Part shown: positions 36,115 to 49,039 of the stretch, piece by piece
How positions within the stretch are numbered: position 1 is the first letter of the stretch
Layout: every line of letters starts with the position of its first letter
DNA from: Halichoerus grypus
Lineage: Eukaryota > Chordata > Mammalia > Carnivora > Phocidae
Reading direction: 5' to 3'
Assembly (NCBI RefSeq): GCF_964656455.1
Contig: NC_135712.1
Location: 68,515,239-68,579,238 of the forward strand
DNA: 64,000 nt
Made by a program: the position numbers and the translations under genes
The notes under the pieces: generated by a model
What the model was told of the DNA's origin: nothing
The model's input: only the letters and a program-made list of their open reading frames with translations
Databases searched by the model: none

Positions 36115-36212
36115 AATGGAATTGGGTATTGTATGTAGGGATGTGTTCAAATATCACATAGAGTTGGGTATCGTATGCAGGAATTGTGTTCAAACATCAC
36201 TTACAGTTGATT
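36115..36212 (+). repeat. imperfect tandem duplication, about 42 bp
   Basis: TTGGGTATTGTATGTAGG...TGTGTTCAAATATCAC (from 36122) recurs as TTGGGTATCGTATGCAGG...TGTGTTCAAACATCAC (from 36164) with a few changes and one inserted base. Confidence 0.85.
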
Positions 36213-36259
36213 TGTATCAGAATTTTAAAAACATCAGCACTGAGCAAATATGCAATTTA

Positions 36260-36862
36260 ACTTGATGGATTAGAAAATTGTGCGAGGGACAGACACCTCC
36301 TTAACCGAGGGATCAAACTTAACATCACTAGAATTGGATCAAATCAATAGTATGTGTCTCCTCACATGGTACATAATTTTTGGGGCATTCCTGCCAAAAA
36401 CACACACTAAATCTAATCATAAGGCAACATCCAGCAAACCCAGACTGAGGGATGTTTTACAAAATAACTAGCTTACGCTCATAAAGATACCCAAGTCATG
36501 AAAGACATGACCTTTTTCTATAAAGGACATCACTTGAACAATTGGCAATATTTGAAGAGAGTAGCAATGTTAAATTCCTGAATTTGCTCATTGTACTGTG
36601 GTTATGTAAGAGAACACCCATGTTTTTAGGAAACATACACTGAAGTATTTGGGAATCAAGAAGAATCTTCTTTGTAACTTATTCTCAGAAGGCTCAGAAA
36701 AGGGGAGAGCAAGTGAGAGAAAGAGAAGAAAAAGCAAGCGGTAAACTGTTAGCATTTGGGAAATCTGGGTAAAGGGTGTATAGGAATTCTTTGTACTAAT
36801 CTTGCAACTTTCCTCTAAACGCGAAATTATGTCAAAGTAAAAAGTTTGAAAGAGATGAAGCC
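36260..36862 (+). repeat. L1M 3' UTR fragment
   Basis: AGGGTGTATAGGAATTCTTT, GTACTAATCTTGCAACTTTC and GAAATTATGTCAAAGTAAAA are the typical end of an old L1 3' UTR. Confidence 0.75.
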
Positions 36863-37786
36863 ATGGGCTCATACCTGTGAATCTCATCCCCAGGTAGGCC
36901 AGGCAGTGGCTTTTCCTGGCCACATGCACCCTGAGCATGGAGTCTGTACTCTGGGTCTGAGAAGGCAGGCCCAGGAAGCAGGGCATGAGGGCTTTGCTAC
37001 ACGAACACAGGGCAGAGCAATGTAGAATAAGACGTTACTCTTGGTTGGGCAGCTTAGACCTAATTCAGCTTGTTTGTTGCTTTTTTCCAAGCCAAGTAGC
37101 AAGGACCCGGAGGAAGACTCACTTGGCACGGGTGCTTGGGAGAAACAGGGCTGGGTTAAGCCTGCGGGGTCTCAAACTACGTTAAGTCCAGGATACTCTG
37201 TACCTTAATACTTACTTTCCCCCACCCCTCCCCATCCCTGTCAAACACACACAATGTAGTTTTCCCAAAAAAGGACACTGAAAACACAGTCTTGACCACC
37301 AGCCACTTGTTTCTTCCTCCAGGTATGCAGTTCCCCTCTTCTTCCCTCAGGTTCCCTAGGAGAGTTTCCATTGCAACATTTTTAGTTAAGTAGCGCTTAA
37401 TTACAGTCTTAACCTTTCCAGAGTCACCCCACTTAACTCTTTCTCTCCGCCTCTATAATTAAGCCTGGCATGGGTTCCTTCAGTTTCAGTTACTATTGAA
37501 GGGCATTGTAAGTTGAATCCAGGACAGGCTTCCCCCCCTGACTCCTGGGGAAACTCTGAGGTGATAGCACCTAACTTGAAAATACCTGGACTGTAACTTA
37601 CCTCCTCCTTTGGTGTTCATAAGAGGTTTTGAGTTTGACTGGGATCCTATCCTCAAGAGCGTGATTCACCTTTTGTATTCTAGACTGAGGTAGAATAATC
37701 GCCAAGATCGATGCTGACCACGCTGCTTTCTACAACACATTAATAGACTTCTGTAAATGGTCTGTGTCTCCCCTGGGAGAGTCATC

Positions 37787-37808
37787 ATTTGCATGACAGG
37801 TTAATTAG
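37787..37808. promoter_or_regulatory. octamer ATTTGCAT next to TTAATTAG
   Basis: A perfect POU octamer (37787-37794) lies 6 bases from a homeodomain core TTAATTAG (37801-37808), in a repeat-free part of the intron (about 36870-38020). Possible neural POU/homeodomain site; inference. Confidence 0.25.
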
Positions 37809-38019
37809 CATAATAAGTCTTGCAGTAAAGAAACAGTTAACTTTGTTTAACCCATCTGAATTGCCTGAACAACACAGAACATCTTATGGAACAGAGAAGC
37901 ACCAGCCTATGTTGGTAGTCTCCTTGCTAAGTTAAAGAGACCAGCACCTCACCAACATTGGCTTTTTTTTGGAGGTCTCTGGGCCTAATGATACTCAGGC
38001 TCCAGTGATTTATCTTTCT

Positions 38020-38370
38020 TTGTCCTTAGCTGTTCATCACTGGCCATTGAATGGGCTCCTCTTTACCCAAAGAGTTGGTGCTGGGGATGCAAAGGTGGAG
38101 GACATCTCTGTCCTCAAGGACGTTCCTTAGAGTTAGGGAGGGCAGGGCACGTAAACAAGCATTGTCAGTGCCAAATGAGTGGTACAAGAGGTACTCTCCC
38201 AGAAAAAAGGAGAACATGCTGGGCTTAGTCATCCAAGAAGTGCTAGGTAGGCTTTAGACAAGCAGAGAGGCTGCAGGGTGATATGAGCAATGAGGAACGC
38301 TTGTGCAGCAAACTGACTAAATGAACAATTAGACTGAAGTGGGGGCGGGGTAGCGGTTCATATAAAATAG
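38020..38370. repeat. ancient repeat-like segment, family not assigned
   Basis: GGTGCTGGGGATGCAAAGGT, CTGTCCTCAAGGACGTTCCT and CACGTAAACAAGCATTGTCA match the pattern of a common old repeat. Confidence 0.45.
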
Positions 38371-38371
38371 T

Positions 38372-38555
38372 CATCCTCAAACATGAGCATACATCGAAAT
38401 TACTTGGAGGGCTTGTTAAAACACAGAGTGCTGGGCCACCCCCATGGTTTCTGATTCAGTAGCTCCAGAATGGGACCCAGGAATTTGCATTTCTAAACAA
38501 GTTCCCAGATGATGCTTCCATTGTTGGTCTGGGGACCACAGTGTGGGGAACTCAG
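38372..38555 (+). repeat. MER5A-type hAT-Charlie element
   Basis: GGGCTTGTTAAAACACAGAG, GTTTCTGATTCAGTAGCTCC, AATTTGCATTTCTAAACAAG and GGTCTGGGGACCACAGTGTG in MER5A order. It interrupts the older segment continuing to about 38850. Confidence 0.85.
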
Positions 38556-38579
38556 ATTATCAAAGAATAGAAGCTCATA

Positions 38580-38850
38580 GAGCTGGAAAGGTGAGCAGGC
38601 CTACCCATGGAGTAGTTTAAATAGCAGGCTGAGAAATTAGATTTTATTGATCCAGTGACTTATACAGACCACTGTAATTGTTCTGATAGCAGAGAGATGT
38701 CACACTGATATGAGAAAGAGATTAGATGCAGAGAATCAGTTGGAGGCTGTTACATAGTTAGAGCAAGTGGTTTTAAAAGATCTGATTTAAGGCATGACAA
38801 TAGGAATAGAAAGAAAAATATCCGTACAGAAGTCTTTGTGAATGAAGAAT
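38580..38850. repeat. ancient repeat-like segment, continuation
   Basis: GAGCTGGAAAGG, TTAGATTTTATTGATCCAGT and CAGTTGGAGGCTGTTACATA fit the later part of the same common old repeat. Confidence 0.35.
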
Positions 38851-40305
38851 CTGCTTGCAGGAGATTAAATCTGAAAGACAGCCTTGGTCATCCTCTGAGA
38901 GAATCTTCAGTTACATTCGGTAATTTGTATCATGTTAGTTTGAGCTTTGGGAGTATTACTAGGGTTGAACTTGTTTATATTCTCACAATCTGAAAAGTGC
39001 AAAATGTTACTGTTTTAACATTAGTAACATTTTAAGTGAACAGGTTAGACTGTTTTATGGAGCTCATTTAACCTGCTTAGGAGGGCTGAAAAGGAGGCGG
39101 TAAGGAGATGGCTACCCCAGGCTTGGGACTGGGCGGATGCCCTGGGTCATGATTTGATGACCTCCTTGTGCTCATGATATCTTTATAGATGAATGCCGAT
39201 CTTAGATGACCTCAGTTCCTGCTGATCTGCTGATTCTTGTTGCCCTAACATAAGTAGAAACCACTTCTCAAAAGTCTGTGTTTAGGTTTTATATGAACAT
39301 GGCAATATCCTTTTTTCAGTCTGGATTTGTCCATTTTCACCATGCTCTCTTGTTGGTTGTTTTGAGCAGTTCAGGAGCCCTTTAGGAGAATTTTCTACAC
39401 TACACTGTAGAAGAAATGTGCATTCCCTCTCCAGAGCTGTGGACAAGTCTGGGAGAATGAAAAGGGTATATAAATGGAAATAATGTCTAGAATGTTTACT
39501 CTTGGAAGAGCAGCAGATATTTTTCCACTGACTTTTGGCGATCTGATATGTCAAGTTTCAGAATCCACCCCTGAAATATAGAAAGAATTTTTAGCCCTTG
39601 GCTTCCAAAGGCCACCAAAAGGGTAGTGAATCGAGTGAGTCAATGTGGCAACATGTCACAGCAATGGCCATGCCTATCTGGGATGGGAGGAAGGCACTGA
39701 CTCATCGCCCTTCGAGGGCTCTCCTCCCTCTGTCTCTGGCTCAGAGAGAATATTACCCAGGGAAAAGTAAGGCGAAGGAGACTATGAAGACAAGCAGTTG
39801 GAAACAGTCATTTTACCCTCTGTTTCCAAAGGTGTCCTGATGGGACTCGAAGGGGAGGCACTGAAGGAGCCTGCAGTAGTTGAGTGAGATCTGGACTGAA
39901 TTAGAATAGAATTCGAAAGAGTTTATCTAGATTGAAGCCTGAGGTACTGGCTTTCCCCGCCCCCCCATGGAGATTGTTTAGTCTGTTGGAGAAGACCCTG
40001 ATATTAAGAGCTGGTGTCCCCATGAGCCCTGAAGATGAAACGAATTCCTGCCCTATGTGGATGCCACTGGATTTGGAATCCCCGTGGCTCAGATCTCTGT
40101 ACAGTCTACCAGGTAGGATCAGCATTCTAGGGAAGAGAAGGGGACAAGGGAGTAGAAATGAACTGTCATCTGTCTACTGAACTCAATACAATGTGCTGTT
40201 GAGGCTCAGGATGATCCTTCATTTTGTACTCTTTGTTTAATGGGGAAAAGCAGACACAAAAGTTCCAAATCCATAGGGATTTAGATGTAAAAAAAAAAAA
40301 TTACA

Positions 40306-40499
40306 GGGCGCCTGGGTGGCTCAGTTGATTAAGCGACTGCCTTCGGCTCAGGTCATGATCCTGGAGTCCTGGGATCGAGTCCCACATCGGACTCCCTGCT
40401 CAGCAGGGAGTCTGCTTCTCCCTCTGATCCTCCCCCGTCTCGTGCTCTCTCTCTGTCTCATTCTCTCTCTCAAATAAATAAATAAAATTAAAAAAAAAA
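40306..40499 (+). mobile_element. CAN SINE
   Basis: GGGCGCCTGGGTGGCTCAG head, AATAAATAAATAAAATTAAA tail. Target-site duplication is A-run plus TTACA on both sides. Confidence 0.96.
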
Positions 40500-41142
40500 A
40501 AATTACAAAACCACATGAAGGTCTGAGTAAAGTGGTGAGATAAAGAATGGTGGGTTGGCAAAGGACTCATCGGAGAAGACATTCCTGAACTAAGTATAAA
40601 AGCAGTATAGCGAGCAGGAGGCAGGGGTGTGGACTATGCATTTGAGACTTGAGTGTTGTCCCAGAGATGGGAGAAGGACTATCCTGAGCCAAGTGGTGTT
40701 TGCCAAGTTTAGTCTAAAGTTGTAGTAGGGGCAAATTGCAAGGGCAACAAGTTTTGTAGTGTTCAGAAACAATGTTTCTGGAACACGCTGCTTCTCCCCC
40801 TTTCCCCTGTCCTATTGCTGTCGCTGTAGCAGCTTTCTTCCTCCTCTGGCACCAGGTGGTCTAGATACCAGAATGGCCAACCGAATGGTTTGGTGGGAAG
40901 CCAGCCATTCCAGGAACTGGTGATGCACAGCCTTAGAACCTCAGCTAAACATGCAACCAAGAGATTGGCTTTCATCAGCATTCCACTAAAAGACCTGTCA
41001 GAGTCATTATCTTATGCCATGAGAGATATATTAATGCTTACTGTAGGTTTTGTGCTGTCCCTGCTTACAAACAATTGGATTTATGTATTTATTACACAAA
41101 GAATTTGTATCCTTGACCTTCCCATCATCCCCTTCTCTAGAT

Positions 41143-41205
41143 GTGAGAAAATGTGTATATGATACTTCAGTTTCCAGTGTGAGAAAAATGTATATATGAT
41201 ACTTC
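41143..41205 (+). repeat. short imperfect tandem duplication
   Basis: GTGAGAAAATGTGTATATGA at 41143 is repeated as GTGAGAAAAATGTATATATG at about 41179, each followed by a TACTTC. Confidence 0.8.
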
Positions 41206-42103
41206 TATAATGTTTATATTAAGTAAATTATTTATAGAAAGCTGAAGAAAACAGGAGTATTTGGCTTTCTAATCTCTGCAGACAGATGTATTGAAATGCA
41301 TTTGCCTTATATAGCTCAGGCCACGGAAGGCAATAAGGATGAGTTTATAATTATTCCAGTATCATTGGAACTAAAGCCAGACAAAAAAACAGGAGGTTAA
41401 GGGACTCTTCTGTAAATATCTAGTGGGTTTTAGGAGTCTTTGTGTGATTTCAGCCATTGGAGTCAAAGCTTCCAATAGAGTGTTATAAATACCAGGGGGA
41501 CATTTATAGACCCATCTAGATAAAACAGGTATGCTTAATATAGAGCAACTAGACTCTGTATCTTTTAGCAGTTACATAAATTACAATATGTAAAAGACAG
41601 CCTTTGGGATGTGATTGAATACCACCACTGAACTCCAGAAGAATGGACTGAAAATGGAGTTTTTTGTTCTTGAGTTTTGTCCCTCAAGCCAGTATAGAAA
41701 ATGGTGGGCCAGCTTAGTGAGTTATGCATTGAGGGTACTCACAGTCCACTGAAAGCTTGGGTGACCTTACACATGCATATGCTCTCTGTGGCCCCAGCCT
41801 CGCCCTTTCAGGGACATTGCTCCTAGTCTTTGGGGATGGTAACCCCTCAAAACTAATAGAACTCTCTTCTCTTTTTGTCTAAGAGGTATAATCCTTTATT
41901 TTCAGCTTACTTTGAGGTCAGTGTGAAGAAGGCTGATGAATCAGTATTTTGTGATTAGAGAAATAGCGGATGGCCGTACTGTGGAAGCAGCCAAAGGCAT
42001 TTGGCATTTCCTACGTATGCATTCTGTGACGACTTGTGCAAAAATGCATTCTGCTTTCGGAATAGTTTTGCAAATTTTACACCAGACTGCAAAGGGTAAA
42101 AGC

Positions 42104-42120
42104 TCTTTTTTTTTTTTTTT
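42104..42120. repeat. poly(T) tract
   Basis: About 17 T without a recognisable SINE body on either side. Confidence 0.85.
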
Positions 42121-42967
42121 AGGTGTAACATAAAAGTGAAATAAATATGAGTTGAAACTTTTTAAAAAGGAAATTGAATTTATAAATATGGCAGATTTCT
42201 AGTATATTCAGTTACTACCCATTTGTATACAATTATCTTCTATTTTGGTAGCTAATGAAGGTCTGTCCAAGTAAAGAAGGACAGTGTTTGACCTAGACAA
42301 TGGACTTCTTGGGACTGTGCAGTGCGCATACTCTCATGGGCTTTGTTCCACTTTTCCTCTTCACATCAAGCAGACAGCTCTCATCTCCTATACTGCTTGG
42401 AAACATGCTACTGTGATGAAAATACCTGAAATTATGGAGCCCTTGCCCCAAGGCTGAAACTGATAACAGTGACATGTTTATTCTAACCCCGTGACGGTAT
42501 TTGAGACCCTAATCTCAACAGTTGTTCAGTTGCCTGGTCATAAAATCCATCTGAAGCTCCCATTCTGAGAGACACCCTATAGATAAGGAGGCATGTGTCA
42601 TTTCCAGGGAATAGCCTGCGCTGCTTAAACTTCCAAATAGCGGGAAAAGGAGACAACCATGGCCAAGTAACCCAAGGATATGGCCACCTTATTCTCGGAC
42701 AAGATTTCAGGCACTGGTCATAAGAGTGGTTCCCTGAAATTAGAAGGGAAAATGACCCAGAATGGCAGCTGGTAGCATTAAGTGTTTCTTTGCTTTTAGG
42801 AGGGCATGAACCTTTGAAGCTAAAAATGGCCTTAAATCATTTAGTCTAGGCTTTAGAAGAACATAAGATAGAATGAAGGAACAGAGTTTATACAGAATAA
42901 ACTCAAAGCCACAGAATTAAGGGAGGTTTTTCTGGATTTATTGATTTTTATTTAACTCACATCTTGT

Positions 42968-43172
42968 TTCTGTGGGTTTATAAGTGTTCTAAGCACTTTA
43001 AAAATATTAACTCCTTAATCCTAATAGCAATCCTATTGGGTAGACACTAATATTATCTTCAGTTACTGATGAGGAAACTGAGATATAGAGAGGTTAAGTA
43101 AATGGACCAGAGTCACACAGCTGGCCAGAGGTGGAGCCAGGCTTTGAGTGTATCCTGTCTCATCCATCTGAG
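42968..43172 (-). repeat. MIR SINE, antisense, well preserved
   Basis: GATGAGGAAACTGAGATATA, GAGAGGTTAAGTAAATGGAC and AGTCACACAGCTGGCCAGAG match the reverse MIR core, with the 3' region to the left (TAAGTGTTCTAAGCAC). Confidence 0.9.
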
Positions 43173-43889
43173 CACTGCCCAGCTTGTTGGTGGCATAGCA
43201 GGGCCAGAAGCCAGCTCACCTCTTTGTTACAATCCACTGACTAGGCACCAGTGGGTTGTTCTGAGGTCATTTAAGCAAGGCAGGCAGATTAGGCCAGGAG
43301 GGTTTCTCTTTTAATCAACTGCAACAAAGTATCATGAAGAGATGAGTGTTGAGGTCAAGAATTCTCTAGTCATTGACTAAGCCTTGGAATGTGCTGTGTG
43401 ACCAAGCAGCGTGTCTTCGCCGGTATTAGAGGGGAAATCAGGTAGGTTAGAGAGGTGGCTTGGGAATTGAAGCAAGTAGGGATAAAAAATAGTGTGTGAG
43501 TCTGCTGATGGATAAGTATTAGTTATCTGTTGGTTTATTTATTTACATTTTCTTGATTTCATTAGTATCTTTTTACTCCCATGACCCATCAGGTAAGCTG
43601 TGCCACTCAGAGCCCGTGAAGTTGGACCTTCAACCTCAGAGATTCCCCTGACAAATTTCCTATTTTCCCAGTTTGTGGCTGAGATATCAATTATAGGATG
43701 CATTTCCTACTGATCTAAAGGCACTGGTTTTTACCTTTTTGTTTTTTCTTCTTGAGACATTCTGCTTTAATCTCAATTTATTTCCTTAACGTATGTGCTT
43801 TGGTTAGGAAGGAGATGTTTACTTTTTCCAGGGGAAAATTATATGCTAATGTACATAATCATCAAGGAGAATGCAGGAAGATAGGAACT

Positions 43890-45240
43890 TTTTTCTTTTT
43901 TTTTTTTAAATCAAGATGTAATTGACATAACATTATATTAGTTTCAGGTATACAACATAATGATTCAGTATTTGTATGTATTGTGAAATGATCACCACAT
44001 AAGTCTGCTTGGCATCCATCACCACACATAGTTAAAAGTTTTTCTTTTCTGTGATAAGAACTTTTAAGATTTACTCTCTTAGCAACTTTCAAATATATAA
44101 TACAGCATTATTCACAGTAGTCACCACACGGTACTTTACATCCCCATGACTTATTTATTTTATAACTGAAAGTTTGTATCTTTGGACTTCCTTCACCCAT
44201 TTTGCCCACCCTCCTCCCCCAGCTCTGGCAACCACCAGTCTGTTCTCTGTATCTGTGAGTTTGTTTTTTCTCCCTTAGATTCCACATATAAGTGAGATCA
44301 TACAGTCTTTATCTTTCTCTGTCTGACTTATTTCATTTAGCATAATGCCCTCAAGGTCCATCCACGTTGTCACAAATAGCAGGATTACCTTCTTTTTTGT
44401 GGCTAAATAATATTCCAATGTACACATGTACCACATTTCCATATACATTTATCGAGTCACCTCTGTCTTGGGCATTATAAATAATGCTGCAATTAATACA
44501 GGGATCCATATATCTTTTCAAGTGTTTTCATTTTTTTTTTAAGATTTTATTTATTTATTTGACAGAGAGGGAGAGCATGCGCATGCACACAAGCAGGGGG
44601 AACAGCAGAGAGAGAGGGGAAGCAGGCTCCCCGCTGAACAGGGAGCCCGATGCAGGACTTGATCCCAGGACACTGGGATCATGACCTGAGCCGAAGGCAG
44701 ACGCTTAACTGACTGAGCCACCCAGGCACCCCGTCAAGTGTTTTCATTTCTTTCAGATGAATACCCAGAAGTGAAATTGCTAAATCATAGGGTGGTTCTG
44801 TTTTTAATTTTTTGAGGAACTTCCATCCTGTTTTCCATAGTAGCTGCACCAGTTTGCATTCCCACCAACCCAGGTGCACAAGGGTTTCTTTTCTCCACAT
44901 CCTCGCCAACACTTGTTATCTCTTATCTTTTTGAGAATAGCCATTGTAACAGATGTGAGATGATATCTCATTGTGGTTTTAATCTGCATTTCCCTGATGA
45001 TTCGTGATGTTGAGCATCTTTTCATGTACCTGTACCAATCTGTCTGTATGTCCTCTTTGGAAAAAGGTCTGTTCAGATCCTCTGCCCATTTATTTCATCA
45101 GGTTGTTTGTCTGCTATTGAGTTGCATGAGTTCTTTATATATGTTGGATATTAACCCCTCATCCGATACATGATTTGCAAATTTTCTCCCATTTGGTAAA
45201 TTGCATTTTCATTTCGTTGATGATTACAAAAGACAAGAAG
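43890..45240 (-). mobile_element. 5'-truncated L1 LINE, antisense, split by a SINE
   Basis: Reverse strand carries the 3' UTR and the ORF2 C-terminal end. [20 protein letters not shown] is at about 44970-45025, and [20 protein letters not shown] at about 44880-44940. The first is clearly related to the same segment in the L1 at 4556-6735. The frame is broken and a CAN SINE is inserted at 44534. Inactive. Confidence 0.92.
44534..44733 (-). mobile_element. CAN SINE, antisense, inside an L1
   Basis: AAGATTTTATTTATTTATTT at left, CTGAGCCACCCAGGCACCCC at right. Target-site duplication TCAAGTGTTTTCATTT at 44518-44533 and 44734-44749. Confidence 0.98.
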
Positions 45241-45599
45241 TTGTGTACACAGTTGGTGGGAGTAAATCAGAGTGCAATCTGGCAGTAACTAGTGAAGGTG
45301 GCGAGGTGTGTTCAGTAAAGCGCAGCAGGTCTGCCTGGAGATACATGCTCTGGATGCTTTAAGAGTTTAGAGCAGTGTGTGTTCTCGGTGTGTGATCTGC
45401 ACGTTGTAAAGATTTGTCAGCGGTTTGTTTCCAGTTCACAGGGAGATATAAGTACAGAAAGTGAGAATAAGCATTTAGAAGCTTTTATAGCAATTTGACA
45501 CTTCCACCACATCTAAGAGTGTGACTTTGTATTTTATAAAAGTATTGATCTGAAACAGATTAGAAATAAGAAAAACGGGTCTTTGACTCCCTGACCACA

Positions 45600-45671
45600 G
45601 GTAGTTTGGGAAACACTGCCCTAGAGGAATTCTCACAAATAAACAGAGACCTGTACAGGACTGCTTCAAGT

Positions 45672-45707
<36 letters not shown>

Positions 45708-46200
45708 CAACCTAAATATCCATCCTTAGGAAAATGTGCTACAAACACCATGATATGTCCTATGAAAGAATATTATTCAACAATTAAAATGAATGAACTA
45801 GATCTACGTGACTGAACACGGATAAATCTCAGATAATTTTGAATTAATGAGCACATTGCAAAATGATACCTATATTATGATAATTATATAAAATTTTAAA
45901 AACACAAAATAATACTAAATTTCCATACAAAGTAAGTGGCTAACAACATGGATGGGAAAGATGCACACCAGCTTCAGAAGAGAATTTAACTCTGGGAAGG
46001 GAAAATGGTGGATAGGATTGTGAATGGGTGAAAAAAAAAATTAAAGCTTCAACTGTATATATAATCTTTTATATTTTTTTAAAAGCTGAAGCAAATATGG
46101 CAAAAAAAAGTTTACATTTATCATATCTAGAGTGGTGGGTTTATTACATTTTTCTACGTTTTTCTACGTTTTTCTCTATCTTAAAAGTATCTCCTAGTAA
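45600..46200 (+). repeat. ancient L1M fragment
   Basis: CAACCTAAATATCCATCCTT, GAAAGAATATTATTCAACAA and GGATAAATCTCAGATAATTT follow the L1 ORF2 end and 3' UTR order. No coding capacity. Confidence 0.7.
45674..45705. repeat. (GT)16 microsatellite
   Basis: Uninterrupted GT repeat inside the L1M fragment. Confidence 0.97.
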
Positions 46201-46394
46201 AACCAGCCTCAGAATATGATTTTTTTCTGATCCAGAAAGCAAGCTGAACATACTGGAACATCTGGGGAGCTTGATTACCTACAATGCCCAGGACACATTT
46301 GTCTTCCCAGTGACTTAAAACCAGATATTAGCCGTATGTGCAGCTTCTGTGCCTCAGGACTATAGAGGAAACGTTAGTTCAGAGCCCTGGGGCA

Positions 46395-46530
46395 GATGGA
46401 GAGATGCCTGGATTCTGGTCCTAGCTTTGTGACTAACTCATTTGTAACAATGGATTTCTCATATTTAAACCTTCATTGCCTTGTCCTTAAAATTAGACTG
46501 AGACTGTTTTCAACACTGAAATTTTATAAC
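46395..46530 (+). repeat. MIR SINE, diverged
   Basis: GCCTGGATTCTGGTCCTAGC, TTTGTGACTAACTCATTTG and TTGTCCTTAAAATTAGACTG fit the MIR middle. Confidence 0.45.
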
Positions 46531-46673
46531 TTACATAAATTTTATATAAACATATATTTGAAATGTTAAATAGACTAGCAGTTTGATGCTCCTTTTACAA
46601 TAATCATAGAGGCTAAAGCAATACGTGGAATAAATGCAGATGTAGGAATAAGATTAATATATGTGCAGTGGAT

Positions 46674-46874
46674 GGGGCACCTGGGTGGCTCAGTCAGTTA
46701 AGCATCTGCCTTCGGCCCAAGTAGTGATCTCAGGGTCCTGGGATCGATCCCTACGTCATGCTCCCTGGTCAGCAGGGAGTCTGCTTCTCCCTCTCCCTTT
46801 GCCCCTGCCCTTCCCCACACCCATTTATGCTCTCTCTCTCTCTCTGCTCTCTGTCTCTAAAATAAAAATTTTAA
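46674..46874 (+). mobile_element. CAN SINE
   Basis: GGGGCACCTGGGTGGCTCAG head, CTCTAAAATAAAAATTTTAA tail; somewhat diverged. Flanking duplication not clear. Confidence 0.94.
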
Positions 46875-46884
46875 GAGTAAGGAG

Positions 46885-47020
46885 TAAGATCTGAGTTTAA
46901 TTCTTGCCTCCCTGCTATTCACCAACTATGATCCTTGGTTTCCTGAAATACTGATCTTCTATTTCCTATGACAAGAATCATAATAAATAGCGTCTACCTC
47001 AGCTTGGAAAGGTTTGAGAG
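46885..47020 (+). repeat. MIR SINE, diverged
   Basis: GAGTTTAATTCTTGCCTCCC and TAGCGTCTACCTCAGCTTGG fit a degraded MIR. Confidence 0.35.
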
Positions 47021-47284
47021 CAGTCTTATTGTTGCCGTTGTTACAAATCAGTCACTTAACTTTTATGCCTGGAAAGGTACTATAATAAAATCTCAAACAG
47101 CTAATTGCAGTCATCTTCCAGAAATGGGATGAGCATAGCATGCCAATTATTCTTTAAAGCAGTAATAAACTATAAATTTTCTAAACTAAATGGTGCCACA
47201 TTCTCTAAAAGCATGCATTCAAAGTAATTTAGTAAATTTCTCATCTCAAGAATAAAGATTGTAACTATGTGAGGTAATCAGTGT

Positions 47285-47435
47285 TAACTAAACTTATTGC
47301 AGTGATCATTTCACAATATATACAAATATCAAATCATTATGTTGTACACCTTGAACTAATACAATGTTATATGTCAATTATATCAAAAACCGGAAAATAA
47401 AAACAAAAACAGACAAATAAAAAACAACAAAGTGA
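47285..47435 (+). repeat. L1 3' UTR end
   Basis: CAGTGATCATTTCACAATAT, TTATGTTGTACACCTTGAAC and ATGTTATATGTCAATTATAT are the standard end of carnivore L1 copies, followed by an A-rich tail into which a SINE inserted. Confidence 0.85.
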
Positions 47436-47627
47436 GGGGCACCTGGGTGGCTCAGTCGTTAAGCGTCTGCCTTCGGCTCAGGTCATGATCCCAGGGTCCT
47501 GGGATCGAGCCCCGCATCGGGCTCCCTGCTCGGCGGGAAGCCTGCTTCTCCCTCTCCCACTCCCCCTGCTTGTGTTCCCTCTCTCTCTGTCAAATAAATA
47601 AATAAAATCTTTAAAAAAAAAAAAAAA
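47436..47627 (+). mobile_element. CAN SINE, young-looking
   Basis: Close to consensus with a long A-tail (about 17 A). Target-site duplication AACAACAAAGTGA at 47423-47435 and 47628-47640. Confidence 0.98.
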
Positions 47628-49039
47628 AACAACAAAGTGATTTAGAAATGGTTCTGTCTGAATTTGGGACCCTAATTAGATGAATTATAGATTGCTTCCA
47701 ACACTTGAATTCTCTTTTATGTGGGCTGCGATTGAATGGCCCTAATTGTTTACACGGAATAAACTTGACACAACAAAAGTGAGAACATGCTTGATTTTTA
47801 ATTTGTACTTTGTAATTTGTACTCTTGCCATTCATTTATACAGAATGCCCCAAAGCAGAACCATATGACAACAGGGAAGGACGGTCAAGATTTGCATTTG
47901 TGAATCTCAAAATCAGGCTATGTTTTGTGATGGAACAGAGTATTTGGGCCAGGGCACAGTGAATGTGGTTGGGCCTCTAGTTCTGCTGACACAGTATGTG
48001 CTGATTAAGTTTTGAAGGCTTGGTTTTATAGAGCCATGTGGTATCCCAGGGGTCTGGTGAATGAAAAGCTTTTGCAGCTTATCAGCAGAAAGATAAGAGA
48101 AAAGCCCTGGTTCTACTACCAGTGTGGGGAGATGTTGATCACCCAGGCTTCTGAGAACAGGAGTTTGACCCACACCAAACATGCCCAGCACCACAGCCAG
48201 CAAGGAATTCCCTGAGATAAGATTACAGTGTTGTCCTTAAAGGGACGCCAACCAAGTCAGTGGATCCCCAAATATTCCCTGAGCTTAGCAACCCTGTAAA
48301 TTATCCTTTTTACCAGGGGACTTCAGGACCTCAGTGTTTGGGCTTCTAGATGCAAACATTGAGGTGTTGTTTTCCAAGGTACACACAAAACTCTAGCAGC
48401 GTCAAAGTCAGACCCCACAGGGTCAAGAGCCTGAGCTTGGGGCCCTCAAGATCTGCCAAATTGTAGAAGCTGGAGACAGCTCTTTGTTGACAAAAGTGTT
48501 CATTCACCTTCCTTTGGGATTTTGTTTTTTCTCTACTGGCTATGTCTAGGCCAGAGGGCCTCTAAATCCAGGTTTGTCCTCAAGGCCAGGCCTAGGATGA
48601 AGTCATTATAGGAAAAGGTGATTCAGTCTTTGAGAGGAATAGGTATGAAAAACCACTTCAGTAATTTATTTCAGTACCTAGTCATGTGTTTGGTTTAAAT
48701 ATCAGTACGTAAACTGGCACAGGGGCAGTGGACCCACGGGGGGTCAAGGAATTCTCCCAAGACCATTTTGGTAATGAGAAGCCGCAGACACAGAGAGGTA
48801 ACTCACCTTTGATTTGTCATCCAGACACTTCTTGCTTGGAACGCCTCACATTCGTTCCTCTGTACCCCGGTGTGCCACCCTAGTGTGGCCTTCTGGTTCT
48901 GACCCCTCCTTCCCAGGGCTATGCTGTATATAGTGACCAGATTAATTAACAACAACAACAACAAAAACCCTTTTTATTGTGTCATTTCCCAGGATAGTCT
49001 CACAATAAAGGTCAGACACTTCTAGTTTATTATTAAATA

